A DNA stretch of 62,145 nucleotides from the NCBI RefSeq assembly GCF_019192735.1, contig NZ_JAHTKP010000045.1:1-62145 (forward strand), written 5' to 3'. A program made the position numbers and the translations under genes. Below the pieces are notes generated by a model. It was not told the origin of the DNA. It searched no databases and saw nothing but the letters and a program-made list of their open reading frames with translations. Below, piece after piece: positions 34,210-41,712 of the stretch. The number at the start of each line of letters is the position of its first letter. The stretch's first letter is position 1. The stretch is from Kitasatospora aureofaciens (lineage in GTDB: Bacteria; Actinomycetota; Actinomycetes; Streptomycetales; Streptomycetaceae).

Positions 34210-34224
34210 TGCGGTTTCTCCGCA
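34210..34224. promoter_or_regulatory. Palindrome in the divergent ABC / two-component region
   Basis: TGCGG (34210-34214) and CCGCA (34220-34224) flank TTTCT in an AT-rich island between the ABC operon and the sensor-kinase gene. It is a candidate binding site for the adjacent CitB-like regulator. A small GCCTCC/GGAGGC hairpin lies at 34183-34197 in the ABC leader. Confidence 0.4.
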
Positions 34225-34353
34225 TTGAGGGGTGTTCTGCTCGTTTTGCTTCCGCTACAACTGCGGGGACGCCGCTGACAGAAACGCGCCGGAAACATAG
34301 GGTGTCCCAACCCCCCACCTGCACAGACCCGAAGCCGCCGAGAGGAGGCCCGG

Positions 34354-35949
34354 ATGAAGCGCCCCCGCTGGCCCCGCCGGGTCTTCGCGCAGCTGCTGCT
34401 CAGCCAGACCGTCGTCACCGTCGGTGTCACCGCTGTGACCGCCGGGCTGTTCCTGGCCCCGGTCAGCAGCGAGCTGGACCACGACGCGATGCAGCGCGCG
34501 CTGTCGATCGCCCAGGCCACCGCCACCGACGAGGTGATCGCCCGGGCCGCCGAGGCCCGCGACTCGGCGACCGCCCAGCGCAACGCCGAGCAGATCCGGC
34601 TGGCCACCGGCGCCAGCTTCGTCGTGGTCACCGACCTGGACGGGATCCGGCTCTCGCACACCGACCCGGGCCGGATCGGCCACCGGGTCTCCACCGACCC
34701 GGAGCCGGCGCTCAGCGGGCGCAGCGTCACCGCGATCCAGGAGGGCACGCTGGGGCGCACCGCGCGCGGCAAGGTGCCGCTGCGGGTCGCGGACGGGCGG
34801 ATCGTCGGCGAGGTGTCGGTGGGCATCAGCGACGACTCGATCCGTCGCCGGCTGCTGAAGATGCTGACCGGGATCCTGCTGTGCGCGGGCGCCGGCCTGA
34901 CTGCGGGCACGATCGCCACGCTGGCGCTGGCCCGGCGGCTGAAGCGCCGTACGCACAACATCGCGCTGGCCGACATCTCGGCGCTGCTGGTGGAGCGGGA
35001 GGCGATGCTGCACGGCATCCGCGAGGGCATGGTGGCGCTGGACGAGCGCGGCCGGATCCGCCTGGCGAACGACGAGGCAGTGCGCCTGCTGGGCCTGCCC
35101 GAGGGCTGCACCGGCCGTCCGATCGACGCGGTGCTGCCGCCGGGTCGGCTGGCGGACGTGCTGGCCGGGCGGATCACCGGCCCGGACCTGCCGGCCGTCC
35201 GCGACGACCGGGTGCTGGTGGTGAACCGGATGGCCACCGCCGAGGGCGGCGCGGTGGTGACCCTGCGCGACCGCACCGAGCTGGAGTCGCTGGTCCGGGA
35301 GCTGGACACGACCCGCAGCCTGACCGAGGCGCTGCGCGCGCAGGACCACGAGCACGCCAACCGGATGCACACCCTGCTGGGCCTGCTGGAGCTGGGCCGG
35401 CACAAGCAGGCGGTGGCGTTCATCTCCGAGCAGTCCGGCTCGCACACGGTGGTCGCGGCCCGGATCGCCGAGCAGGTGCAGGATCCGCACGTGGCGGCGC
35501 TGCTGGCGGGCAAGTCGGCGGTGGCGGGCGAGCGCGGGGTGCGGCTGGTGCTGGCCCCGGCGGCGCACCTGCCGGACGTCGTAGTGGACGCGCGGGCGCT
35601 GGTGACGGTGCTCGGCAATCTGATCGACAACGCGGTGGACGCGCTGGCGCCGGGTGGGAGCGGCGAGGTGGAGGTGACGCTGGCAGCGGCCGGCTCGACG
35701 CTGCTGCTGCAGGTCGCGGACAGCGGCCCGGGCGTACCTGAGGAGCTGCGCGAGCAGGTCTTCGAGGAGGGGTGGACCAGCAAGGACGCGCCCGCGCACC
35801 GGCCGCGCGGGCTGGGTCTGGCGATGGTGCGGCGGCTGGTGGAGCGCACCGGCGGCCGGATCGTGCTCGACGCGGGGCCGCTGGGCGGCGCCCGGTTCAC
35901 GGTCGAGCTGCCGGAGGCCCTGCTCACCCAGCGACTCGTGGAGGCGTGA
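34354..35949 (+). CDS. CitA/DcuS-type sensor histidine kinase
   Basis: A membrane kinase of 531 residues. TM1 (about 8-32) leads to an extracytoplasmic PAS-like (PDC) sensor domain (about 35-165; FVVVTDLDGIRLSHTDPGRIG), followed by TM2 (about 172-195), a cytoplasmic PAS domain (about 205-300) and the SPOB_a-type dimerisation helix with His in QDHEHANRMHTLLGLLELG (about 328-346). The HATPase domain has the N box LIDNAVDAL and ends GLGLAMVRRLVERTGGRI. Relatives sense citrate or C4-dicarboxylates in the periplasm. The next gene overlaps by one base (ATGA arrangement). ATG 34354 follows GAGGAGG. Confidence 0.92.
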   Translation: MKRPRWPRRVFAQLLLSQTVVTVGVTAVTAGLFLAPVSSELDHDAMQRALSIAQATATDEVIARAAEARDSATAQRNAEQIRLATGASFVVVTDLDGIRLSHTDPGRIGHRVSTDPEPALSGRSVTAIQEGTLGRTARGKVPLRVADGRIVGEVSVGISDDSIRRRLLKMLTGILLCAGAGLTAGTIATLALARRLKRRTHNIALADISALLVEREAMLHGIREGMVALDERGRIRLANDEAVRLLGLPEGCTGRPIDAVLPPGRLADVLAGRITGPDLPAVRDDRVLVVNRMATAEGGAVVTLRDRTELESLVRELDTTRSLTEALRAQDHEHANRMHTLLGLLELGRHKQAVAFISEQSGSHTVVAARIAEQVQDPHVAALLAGKSAVAGERGVRLVLAPAAHLPDVVVDARALVTVLGNLIDNAVDALAPGGSGEVEVTLAAAGSTLLLQVADSGPGVPEELREQVFEEGWTSKDAPAHRPRGLGLAMVRRLVERTGGRIVLDAGPLGGARFTVELPEALLTQRLVEA

Positions 35950-36641
35950 TGATCGACGTACTCGTGGTGGACGACGACTTCCGGGTCGCGGACGTGCACG
36001 CCGCCTACGTGGCGAAGGTGCCGGGCTTCCGGGTGACGGGGACGGCGCACTCGGCCGGGGAGGCGCTGGCCGCGCTGGAGCGCCGCCCGGTCGACCTGCT
36101 GCTGCTCGACCACCACCTGCCGGACGAGACGGGCCTGGCCCTGGTGCGCCGGCTGCGGGAGCGCCAAGTGGCCTGCGACGTGATGATGGTGACGGCCGCT
36201 CGGGACGTGTCGACGGTGCATGCGGCGATGCAGCACGGCGCGCTGCAGTACCTGGTCAAGCCGTTCACGTTCGCCGGGCTTCGGGAGAAGCTGGTCGCGT
36301 ACGCGCAGCTGCGGCACGCGCTGGCCGGTCCGGCGGCCCGGGAGGCCGGCCAGGACGAGGTGGACCGGCTGTTCGCGACGCTGCGCAGCGCCGCCGCCCC
36401 AGGCGGTCCGCTGCCGAAGGGGCACTCGGCGCCGACCACGGACCTGGTGCTCGGCGTGCTGCGGCAGGCGGGCCGTCCGCTGTCCGCGCAGGAGGTGGCG
36501 GACGCCACCGGGCTGAGCCGGTCGACGGCGCAGCGCTACCTCAAGCAGCTGGAGCGGGACAGCCGGCTGCGGCTGACCCTTCGCTACGGCGACACCGGGC
36601 GGCCGGAGCACCGCTACGGACTGGCCGGCCGCACCAGGTGA
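35949..36641 (+). CDS. CitB/DcuR-type response regulator
   Basis: A 230-residue transcriptional regulator. The receiver domain has VVDDD at 6-10, phospho-Asp in LLLLDHHLPDE (about 54) and Lys in YLVKPF (about 103). The C-terminal region contains a helix-turn-helix (PLSAQEVADATGLSRSTAQRYL, about 178) of the CitB family. ATG 35949 overlaps the kinase stop as TGATG. The pair would sense an external organic acid and control transport genes; the divergent ABC operon is the obvious candidate target, with the convergent acetate permease second. Confidence 0.92.
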   Translation: MIDVLVVDDDFRVADVHAAYVAKVPGFRVTGTAHSAGEALAALERRPVDLLLLDHHLPDETGLALVRRLRERQVACDVMMVTAARDVSTVHAAMQHGALQYLVKPFTFAGLREKLVAYAQLRHALAGPAAREAGQDEVDRLFATLRSAAAPGGPLPKGHSAPTTDLVLGVLRQAGRPLSAQEVADATGLSRSTAQRYLKQLERDSRLRLTLRYGDTGRPEHRYGLAGRTR

Positions 36642-36658
36642 CCCGCACCGGGTGACAT

Positions 36659-36696
36659 GGGGGAACCCGGCGGCCCCAGGCCCGCCGGGTTCCCCC
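36659..36696. terminator. 15-bp bidirectional terminator
   Basis: GGGGGAACCCGGCGG (36659-36673) pairs exactly with 36682-36696 around an 8-base loop. It lies between the response regulator and the convergent acetate permease gene. Confidence 0.92.
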
Positions 36697-36705
36697 GGGC
36701 GCGGC

Positions 36706-38445
36706 TCAGGCCGCGCCCGCCCCGGTGAGGGAGCGCACCTCCAGCTCGGCGAAGCGGTCCGCGTCGGCTGGTTCGGGCGAGGTGAGCGTCCCGATCCAGC
36801 CGGCCAGGAAGCCGAGCGGGATGGAGACGATGCCGGGGTTCTCCAGCGGGAACCAGTGGAAGTCGACGCCGGGGAAGAGCGCCACCTTGGTACCGGAGAC
36901 GACCGGCGAGAAGGTCACCAGCACGATGGCCGGGATCAGCCCGCCGTACACCGACCAGATCGCACCGCGGGCGGTGAACCGCCGCCAGAACAGGGTGTAC
37001 AGCAGCACCGGCAGGTTGGCCGAGGCGGCCACCGCGAACGCCAGGCCGACCAGGAAGGCGACGTTCAGCTGCTGCGCGAAGAGGCTGATCGCGATCGCCG
37101 CCGCGCCGATCCCGACGGCGGCAATCCGGGCGACGACGACCTCCTGGCGCTCGCCGGCCTCGCGTTGGGCCTTACCCTCGGCCTCGCTCTGAGCCTCACC
37201 CCCGGCCTCGCCGGACGGCCGGGAGGCCGGCACGGCGCGGCGCCGCAGCAACGACCGGCGGCGCGGGCGGCCGCGCCAGGCACCGGCCCAGATGTCGTGG
37301 GCGAAGGCCGCCGAGGAGGCCAGGGTGAGCCCGGCGACCACGGCGAGGATGGTGGCGAAGGCGATCGCGGAGATCAGCGCGAACAGCACCACCCCGCCGG
37401 TGCTGCCGTTGCCGCCGCCGAGCACCAGGGCCAGCAGCGGAACGGCGGTGTTCCCGGCCGAGTTGGCGTGCCGCACCTCCGCCGAGCCGACCAGCGCGGT
37501 GGCGCCGAGGCCGAGCGCGATGGCCATCAGGTAGAAGCCGCCGACCAGACCGATCGCCCACATCGTGGAGCGGCGGGCGGCCCGCGCGGTGGGCACGGTG
37601 TAGAAGCGGGACAGGATGTGCGGCAGCCCGGCGGTGCCGAGCACGAGGGCGAGGCCCAGGCTGAAGAAGTCGAGCCGGCTGGTGGAGGTCGCCCCGTACT
37701 TGAGCCCGGGTTCGAGGTAGCGCTGCCCGGCGCCGCTGTGCTGGGCGGCCTGGCGCATCAGCTCGCCGACGTCGCCGTGGAAGCGGACCATCAGCAGCAC
37801 GGTGAGCAGCACCGAACCGGCGACCAGCAGGAACGCCTTGACGATCTGGATCCAGGTGGTGGCCCGCATCCCGCCGACCGTGACGTAGACGATCATCAGG
37901 CCGCCGACCGCGACGATGGTCCAGGTCCTGGCCTGCGCACTGTTGGTACCGAGCAGCAGGGCGACCAGCGAGCCCGCGCCGACCATCTGGGCGACCAGGT
38001 AGAGCAGGGTGACGACGACGCTGGCGCCACCGGCCGCGGCCCGGACCTTGCGACGGCGCAGCCGCAGCGCGAGCACGTCGGCGAGGGTGTACCGGCCGGC
38101 GTTGCGGACGAGTTCGGCGACCAGCATCAGGACGACCAGCCAGGCGACCAGGAAGCCGATGCTGTAGAGCACGCCGTCGTAGCCGTAGAGGGCGATCAGC
38201 CCGGCGACGCCGAGGAAGGAGGCAGCGGAGAGGTAGTCGCCGGAGAGCGCGAAGCCGTTCTGCAGCGGGGTGAAGTCCCGGCCGCCGGCGTAGAAGTCCT
38301 CGGCGGCGCTGCCGCGGCGGCCGACCCACAGGGTGATCCCGAGGGTGACCAGGACGATGACGGCGAAGAGCACGATCGCGAGGTCGTGGTGGTCGCCGGC
38401 GGGGGCGACGGGGGGCGGGGTGGCGGTCGTCATCGCGGTCGTCAT
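36706..38445 (-). CDS. actP: Cation/acetate symporter (sodium:solute symporter family)
   Basis: A 13-helix SSS-family permease (579 residues) for acetate and other short monocarboxylates, driven by a cation gradient. Recognisable segments are GGRDFTPLQNGFALSGDYLSAASFLG (about 55-80, the conserved helix 1-2 region) and KYGATSTSRLDFFSLGLALVLGTAGLPHIL (about 250). A hydrophilic insertion rich in Arg, Gly and Glu (about 395-430) interrupts two helices and is longer than in E. coli ActP. The start overlaps the DUF485 stop (ATGA), the standard actP partner arrangement. MctC-like pyruvate/propionate transport is also possible. Confidence 0.9.
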   Translation of the reverse strand: MTTAMTTATPPPVAPAGDHHDLAIVLFAVIVLVTLGITLWVGRRGSAAEDFYAGGRDFTPLQNGFALSGDYLSAASFLGVAGLIALYGYDGVLYSIGFLVAWLVVLMLVAELVRNAGRYTLADVLALRLRRRKVRAAAGGASVVVTLLYLVAQMVGAGSLVALLLGTNSAQARTWTIVAVGGLMIVYVTVGGMRATTWIQIVKAFLLVAGSVLLTVLLMVRFHGDVGELMRQAAQHSGAGQRYLEPGLKYGATSTSRLDFFSLGLALVLGTAGLPHILSRFYTVPTARAARRSTMWAIGLVGGFYLMAIALGLGATALVGSAEVRHANSAGNTAVPLLALVLGGGNGSTGGVVLFALISAIAFATILAVVAGLTLASSAAFAHDIWAGAWRGRPRRRSLLRRRAVPASRPSGEAGGEAQSEAEGKAQREAGERQEVVVARIAAVGIGAAAIAISLFAQQLNVAFLVGLAFAVAASANLPVLLYTLFWRRFTARGAIWSVYGGLIPAIVLVTFSPVVSGTKVALFPGVDFHWFPLENPGIVSIPLGFLAGWIGTLTSPEPADADRFAELEVRSLTGAGAA

Positions 38446-39014
38446 CGCAGCTGGTCCTGGGTGTCCCAGCGCAGGCCCAGGGCGGCGCGGTCGCGCTTGG
38501 TGCGGGCGTTGCGGGCGTAGAGCCAGGTGAGCAGGAACGTGGTGGCGAACTGCAGCAGGCCGAGCAGCCAGGCGACGTTGAACGGTCCGGCCACCGGGCT
38601 GCGCATGAGGTCGGGCGCGGCGGCCTGGGCGGCGACGTACGCCAGGTACCAGGCGAGGAAGGCGCTGCTGACGGGGAAGACGAACGCCCGGTAGCTACGT
38701 CGGATCTCCTGGAATGCCTCGCTGCCCTGGACCGCCCGGTACACCTCGGTGCTGTCGGTGGCGGTGGCCCGTCCGGCGACAGGTACGGCGGGCGCGGCGG
38801 CATGGGCGGCAGCCGGGACGGGCGCTGGCTGAACGGGTACCGACGGGACCGGCCGGGCGGCGGCCGGCGGAGTGGGCCGATCCGGCCGAGCGGACGCGGT
38901 GGCGGCGGCCGGAGCTGCCCACCAGTCGAATCTCTGCCCCTGCCCTGGACTGCTCATCTGCTGCTGTGGCACTGCTGCTCCTGGACCGGCGGGCACTCTG
39001 ACCCGAACCATCAT
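38442..39014 (-). CDS. DUF485 domain-containing membrane protein
   Basis: DUF485 proteins accompany acetate symporters almost universally and probably act as a small accessory subunit. The family domain with two helices occupies the last 100 residues (YRAFVFPVSSAFLAWYLAYV and FNVAWLLGLLQFATTFLLTWLYARNA). The first 85 residues are an Ala/Pro-rich extension that is unusual for the family, so the true start may lie further in, for example ATG 38957 (MSSPGQGQ). The gene ends overlapping actP by 4 bases. Confidence 0.85.
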   Translation of the reverse strand: MMVRVRVPAGPGAAVPQQQMSSPGQGQRFDWWAAPAAATASARPDRPTPPAAARPVPSVPVQPAPVPAAAHAAAPAVPVAGRATATDSTEVYRAVQGSEAFQEIRRSYRAFVFPVSSAFLAWYLAYVAAQAAAPDLMRSPVAGPFNVAWLLGLLQFATTFLLTWLYARNARTKRDRAALGLRWDTQDQLR

Positions 39015-39097
39015 GGAGGCCCCTGAACAGCGTCTCTGACCATTGCAGATACGTTCACTCGATGAGGTGATCGATCATCCGACAGACACTCATGCGA

Positions 39098-39802
39098 CTA
39101 CTGCTGCGTACCAGTGATTCCGTGTCGGAAGGCGTACGCGACGGCCTGCGCCCGGTCCCGCACGGCGGTCTTCGCGAAGAGGTTGTTGATGTGTGTCTTC
39201 ACCGTGGCGGGGCTGACGAACAGCCGCTGGGCGATCTCCGTGTTGGAGAGACCCGCGGCGATCAGCGCCAGCACCTCTGCCTCGCGGGCGGTCAACCCGT
39301 CCGGCAGCTCCCCCGGCCGGGTGGCGGCGGGTACGGGCGCTGACGCAGGCGCCGGCGCCGGGGTGCCCTGGGCATCCGACAGCTTTTCCAGCAACCGCAG
39401 TTGGACCTGCGGCGAGAGCCCGGCCGCGCCCGAGCGCACGTCCGCGATGGCCCGGGCGATCTCCTCGCCGCCCGCGTCCTTGGTCAGGTAGCCGCGCGCC
39501 CCGGCCTGGAGCGCCGGGAACAGCGAGTCGTCGTCGGCATAGGTGGTGAGCACCACGACCTCGGTCTCCGGGTGCGCCGCCCGGATCCGCCGGGTCGCCT
39601 CGACACCGTCGACGCGCGGCATCCGCAGGTCCATCAGCACCACGTCCGGGTGATGCCGCTCCACCAGGGCGACGGCCTCCTCCCCGTCCGCCGCCGAACC
39701 GACCACCTCGATCCCGGGCAGCAGCCCGAGCAACATCACGATGCCCTCGCGGACGACCGTCTGGTCGTCCGCCACCAGCACCCTGGTCAGCGCTCCGGTC
39801 AT
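39098..39802 (-). CDS. NarL/LuxR-family response regulator
   Basis: A 234-residue regulator. The receiver has VADDQ (about 9-13), phospho-Asp in VVLMDLRMPR (about 58) and Lys in YLTKDAGG (about 108). A Pro/Ala linker leads to a LuxR helix-turn-helix (LTAREAEVLALIAAGLSNTEIAQ...VSPATVKTHINNL, about 168-205). It overlaps the kinase stop by 4 bases (ATGA) and is followed by the DUF485-actP operon on the same strand, 83 bases on, so control of acetate uptake is plausible. Confidence 0.92.
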   Translation of the reverse strand: MTGALTRVLVADDQTVVREGIVMLLGLLPGIEVVGSAADGEEAVALVERHHPDVVLMDLRMPRVDGVEATRRIRAAHPETEVVVLTTYADDDSLFPALQAGARGYLTKDAGGEEIARAIADVRSGAAGLSPQVQLRLLEKLSDAQGTPAPAPASAPVPAATRPGELPDGLTAREAEVLALIAAGLSNTEIAQRLFVSPATVKTHINNLFAKTAVRDRAQAVAYAFRHGITGTQQ

Positions 39803-40962
39803 GCCGGCACCCGCAGCAGCACGCGCCATCCTCCGTCGTCCTCCGGGCCCGTCAGCAGGGTGCCGCCGAGCAGTTCCGCGCGTTCGCGCATCCCCAGCAG
39901 ACCGTACCCGCTGCCGCTGCCCGCCAGCTCCGCCGGCGCTTCGCCGCGCGGCGCCCTGGAGTTGCGCACCTCCAGCTCCACCGCGCCCGGCAGGTAGCGC
40001 AGTTCGACGCCGCACCTGGCGCCGGGCGCGTGCTTGCGGACGTTCGTCACCGCCTCCTGCGCGGTGCGCCGCACCGCGAGCGCGGCCTCGGCGGCGAGCG
40101 GCCGGGGGGTGCCGGTGACGGTGAGCGAGGCCCGCTCGCGCCCGGTCAGCTCCACCAGGAAGTCCCCCACCGGGGTGAGTTCGCCGCGCAGCGCGGACAG
40201 CGCCTGCCGGGTCTCGGCCAGCCCGTCCTGCGCCATCCGCCGGGCGGCGACGACCCGTTCGCGGATCTGCTCGCGGTCGGTGCCGGCATCCAGCATCAGC
40301 CGGGCCGCCTCCAGGTGGACGAGCTGCGCGGAGAGGCTGTGGGCGAGCACGTCGTGGATCTCGCGGGCGATCCTGGCCCGTTCGGCGAGGGCCGCGCTCT
40401 CCGCCTCGGCGGCCCGGGCGGCGCGTTCCTGGGCGAGCAGCCGGCGCGCGGTGCCGCGTGCCTCGATGTCCAGCCGCAGCAGGTAGCCGAGCAGCGCCAG
40501 CCCGCCGACCGTGGACACGATGCTGAGCCAACTCGCCCAGCTGACGGCGGTGTAGGAGCCCAGCGCCGCCGCCGCGACCAGGAGCGCGGGCGCGGGCGGC
40601 AGCCGGACCAGCGCCATCACGGCCAGCCCGTACCAGGTGACGTCGGCCAGCAGGTATGCCCCGCCGTAGTTGGCCAGCCAGCCGACGCCGATCAGGGCGG
40701 CGGCCAGGCCGAGCGAGGGCAGGAGCCGCTGTTCCCGGGTGGCGTGCAGGTAGGCCGCGCTCAGCCCCAGCATGGCCACCAGCCCGGCGCCGGCGGCCAC
40801 CGCCGCCCAGCCGTGGTACTTGCCGCCGGCGTACGTCCCCCAAGTGACGCTGACGAGCAGCACGACCCGCCCGAGCACGGTCAGGACCCGCCGAGGGCCG
40901 CTGTCGGCCTCGCGCTCCAGCCCCTCGCGGGACGGCCAGCGGGTCCAGTACCACCCGGTCAC
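39799..40962 (-). CDS. NarL-type sensor histidine kinase (HisKA_3)
   Basis: A membrane kinase of 387 residues with about five or six helices (about 25-165) and no large extracellular domain, suggesting an intramembrane sensor. The HisKA_3 motif ERARIAREIHDVLAHSLSAQLVHLE (about 208-232) carries the His, and the HATPase has AVTNVRKHAPGARC and GYGLLGMRERAELLGG. I chose GTG 40962 (VTGWYWTRW) because GAGGAGG is 5 bases upstream; a GTG nine codons earlier has no such site. It is partnered with the downstream regulator. Confidence 0.9.
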   Translation of the reverse strand: MTGWYWTRWPSREGLEREADSGPRRVLTVLGRVVLLVSVTWGTYAGGKYHGWAAVAAGAGLVAMLGLSAAYLHATREQRLLPSLGLAAALIGVGWLANYGGAYLLADVTWYGLAVMALVRLPPAPALLVAAAALGSYTAVSWASWLSIVSTVGGLALLGYLLRLDIEARGTARRLLAQERAARAAEAESAALAERARIAREIHDVLAHSLSAQLVHLEAARLMLDAGTDREQIRERVVAARRMAQDGLAETRQALSALRGELTPVGDFLVELTGRERASLTVTGTPRPLAAEAALAVRRTAQEAVTNVRKHAPGARCGVELRYLPGAVELEVRNSRAPRGEAPAELAGSGSGYGLLGMRERAELLGGTLLTGPEDDGGWRVLLRVPA

Positions 40963-40995
40963 GGGTGCCTCCTCGGGGATCTCGATCACGGCGGC

Positions 40996-41063
40996 GGCTC
41001 GGATATGGCGGTGGCTCGGGTGCGGCAGTGGCTCCGGTACGGCGGTGGCTCGAACCTGGCGGT
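40996..41063. repeat. 17-bp tandem repeat, four units
   Basis: Imperfect units of pattern GGCTCGGATATGGCGGT start at 40996, 41013, 41030 and 41047. They fill the gap between the DUF1453 stop and the sensor-kinase start. A 17-bp unit does not preserve frame, so it is noncoding. Confidence 0.85.
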
Positions 41064-41071
41064 GGGGGCGG

Positions 41072-41557
41072 TCAGCCGATCGCGGCGGCCTGCTGGGGCA
41101 GCTCCATGGTCCGCGCCCTCCAGTTCACCACGAGCGACCGGACCAGCAGCATGACCGCGAGGCCGAGCAGCAGCGAACTGCTCGCCTGGTGGATGTGCAT
41201 CGCCGAGCCGGCCTCGAACAGGCCGACCCGGATGAAGATCATGCCGCCCCAGGCGGCCAGCGTGGCCTTGGTGCCCTTGGCCCACACCGAGCCGTCCTCG
41301 GCCCGCCAGAGCCGGACGGTCCAGCCCCAGACGGAGCCCATGGCGAGCACCGTCACCAGGGAGAAGGCGAGCAGGACGGCGGAGACCGCCGTGTGCTCGT
41401 GGTCGATCAGCTGCGGGTCGCGCAGCGCGAGCGCGCCGAGAATCAGCGGCAGCAGCCAGAAGCGGCGTTGGGTGTCCAGGCGCTGGGCGCGCATCTGGCG
41501 CTGGATCACCAGGGCCATTACCGCGACAACCAGAACGATATTGGCGAGGGTGGTCAT
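41072..41557 (-). CDS. DUF1453 (CcdC-like) membrane protein
   Basis: An integral membrane protein of 161 residues with about five helices, beginning with TTLANIVLVVAVMALVIQRQMRAQ. It resembles DUF1453/CcdC-like proteins, small membrane proteins of unknown role. It lies upstream of the NarL-type kinase on the same strand, about 110 bases away, so it may be part of that signalling unit. A helix-rich segment near the end (HIHQASSSLLLGLAVMLLVRSLVV) contains two His that could bind metal. Confidence 0.75.
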   Translation of the reverse strand: MTTLANIVLVVAVMALVIQRQMRAQRLDTQRRFWLLPLILGALALRDPQLIDHEHTAVSAVLLAFSLVTVLAMGSVWGWTVRLWRAEDGSVWAKGTKATLAAWGGMIFIRVGLFEAGSAMHIHQASSSLLLGLAVMLLVRSLVVNWRARTMELPQQAAAIG

Positions 41558-41663
41558 CGAACTCTCCGTCCCGACAGGAGGCTTGTGCTGACCTCTCCGA
41601 CGCTACGGATCCGGCGCCGCCCGGTGATCGGAGCCGGGGTGGACCGGGGGTGGAACCGGCAAC

Positions 41664-41699
41664 ACGAGGGCCCTCCACCCACGGGTGGAGGGCCCTCGT
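41664..41699 (-). terminator. 17-bp terminator after parE
   Basis: ACGAGGGCCCTCCACCC (41664-41680) is exactly complementary to 41683-41699; in practice the loop would open to four or more bases. It lies 14 bases past the parE stop. Confidence 0.93.
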
Positions 41700-41712
41700 C
41701 GCGCGGGGTGCG

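Noticed and set aside
34134..36611. Upstream in-frame extension of the ABC ATPase across the two-component genes
   Set aside because: The extension is antisense to intact kinase and regulator genes; ATG 34133 has a good ribosome site.
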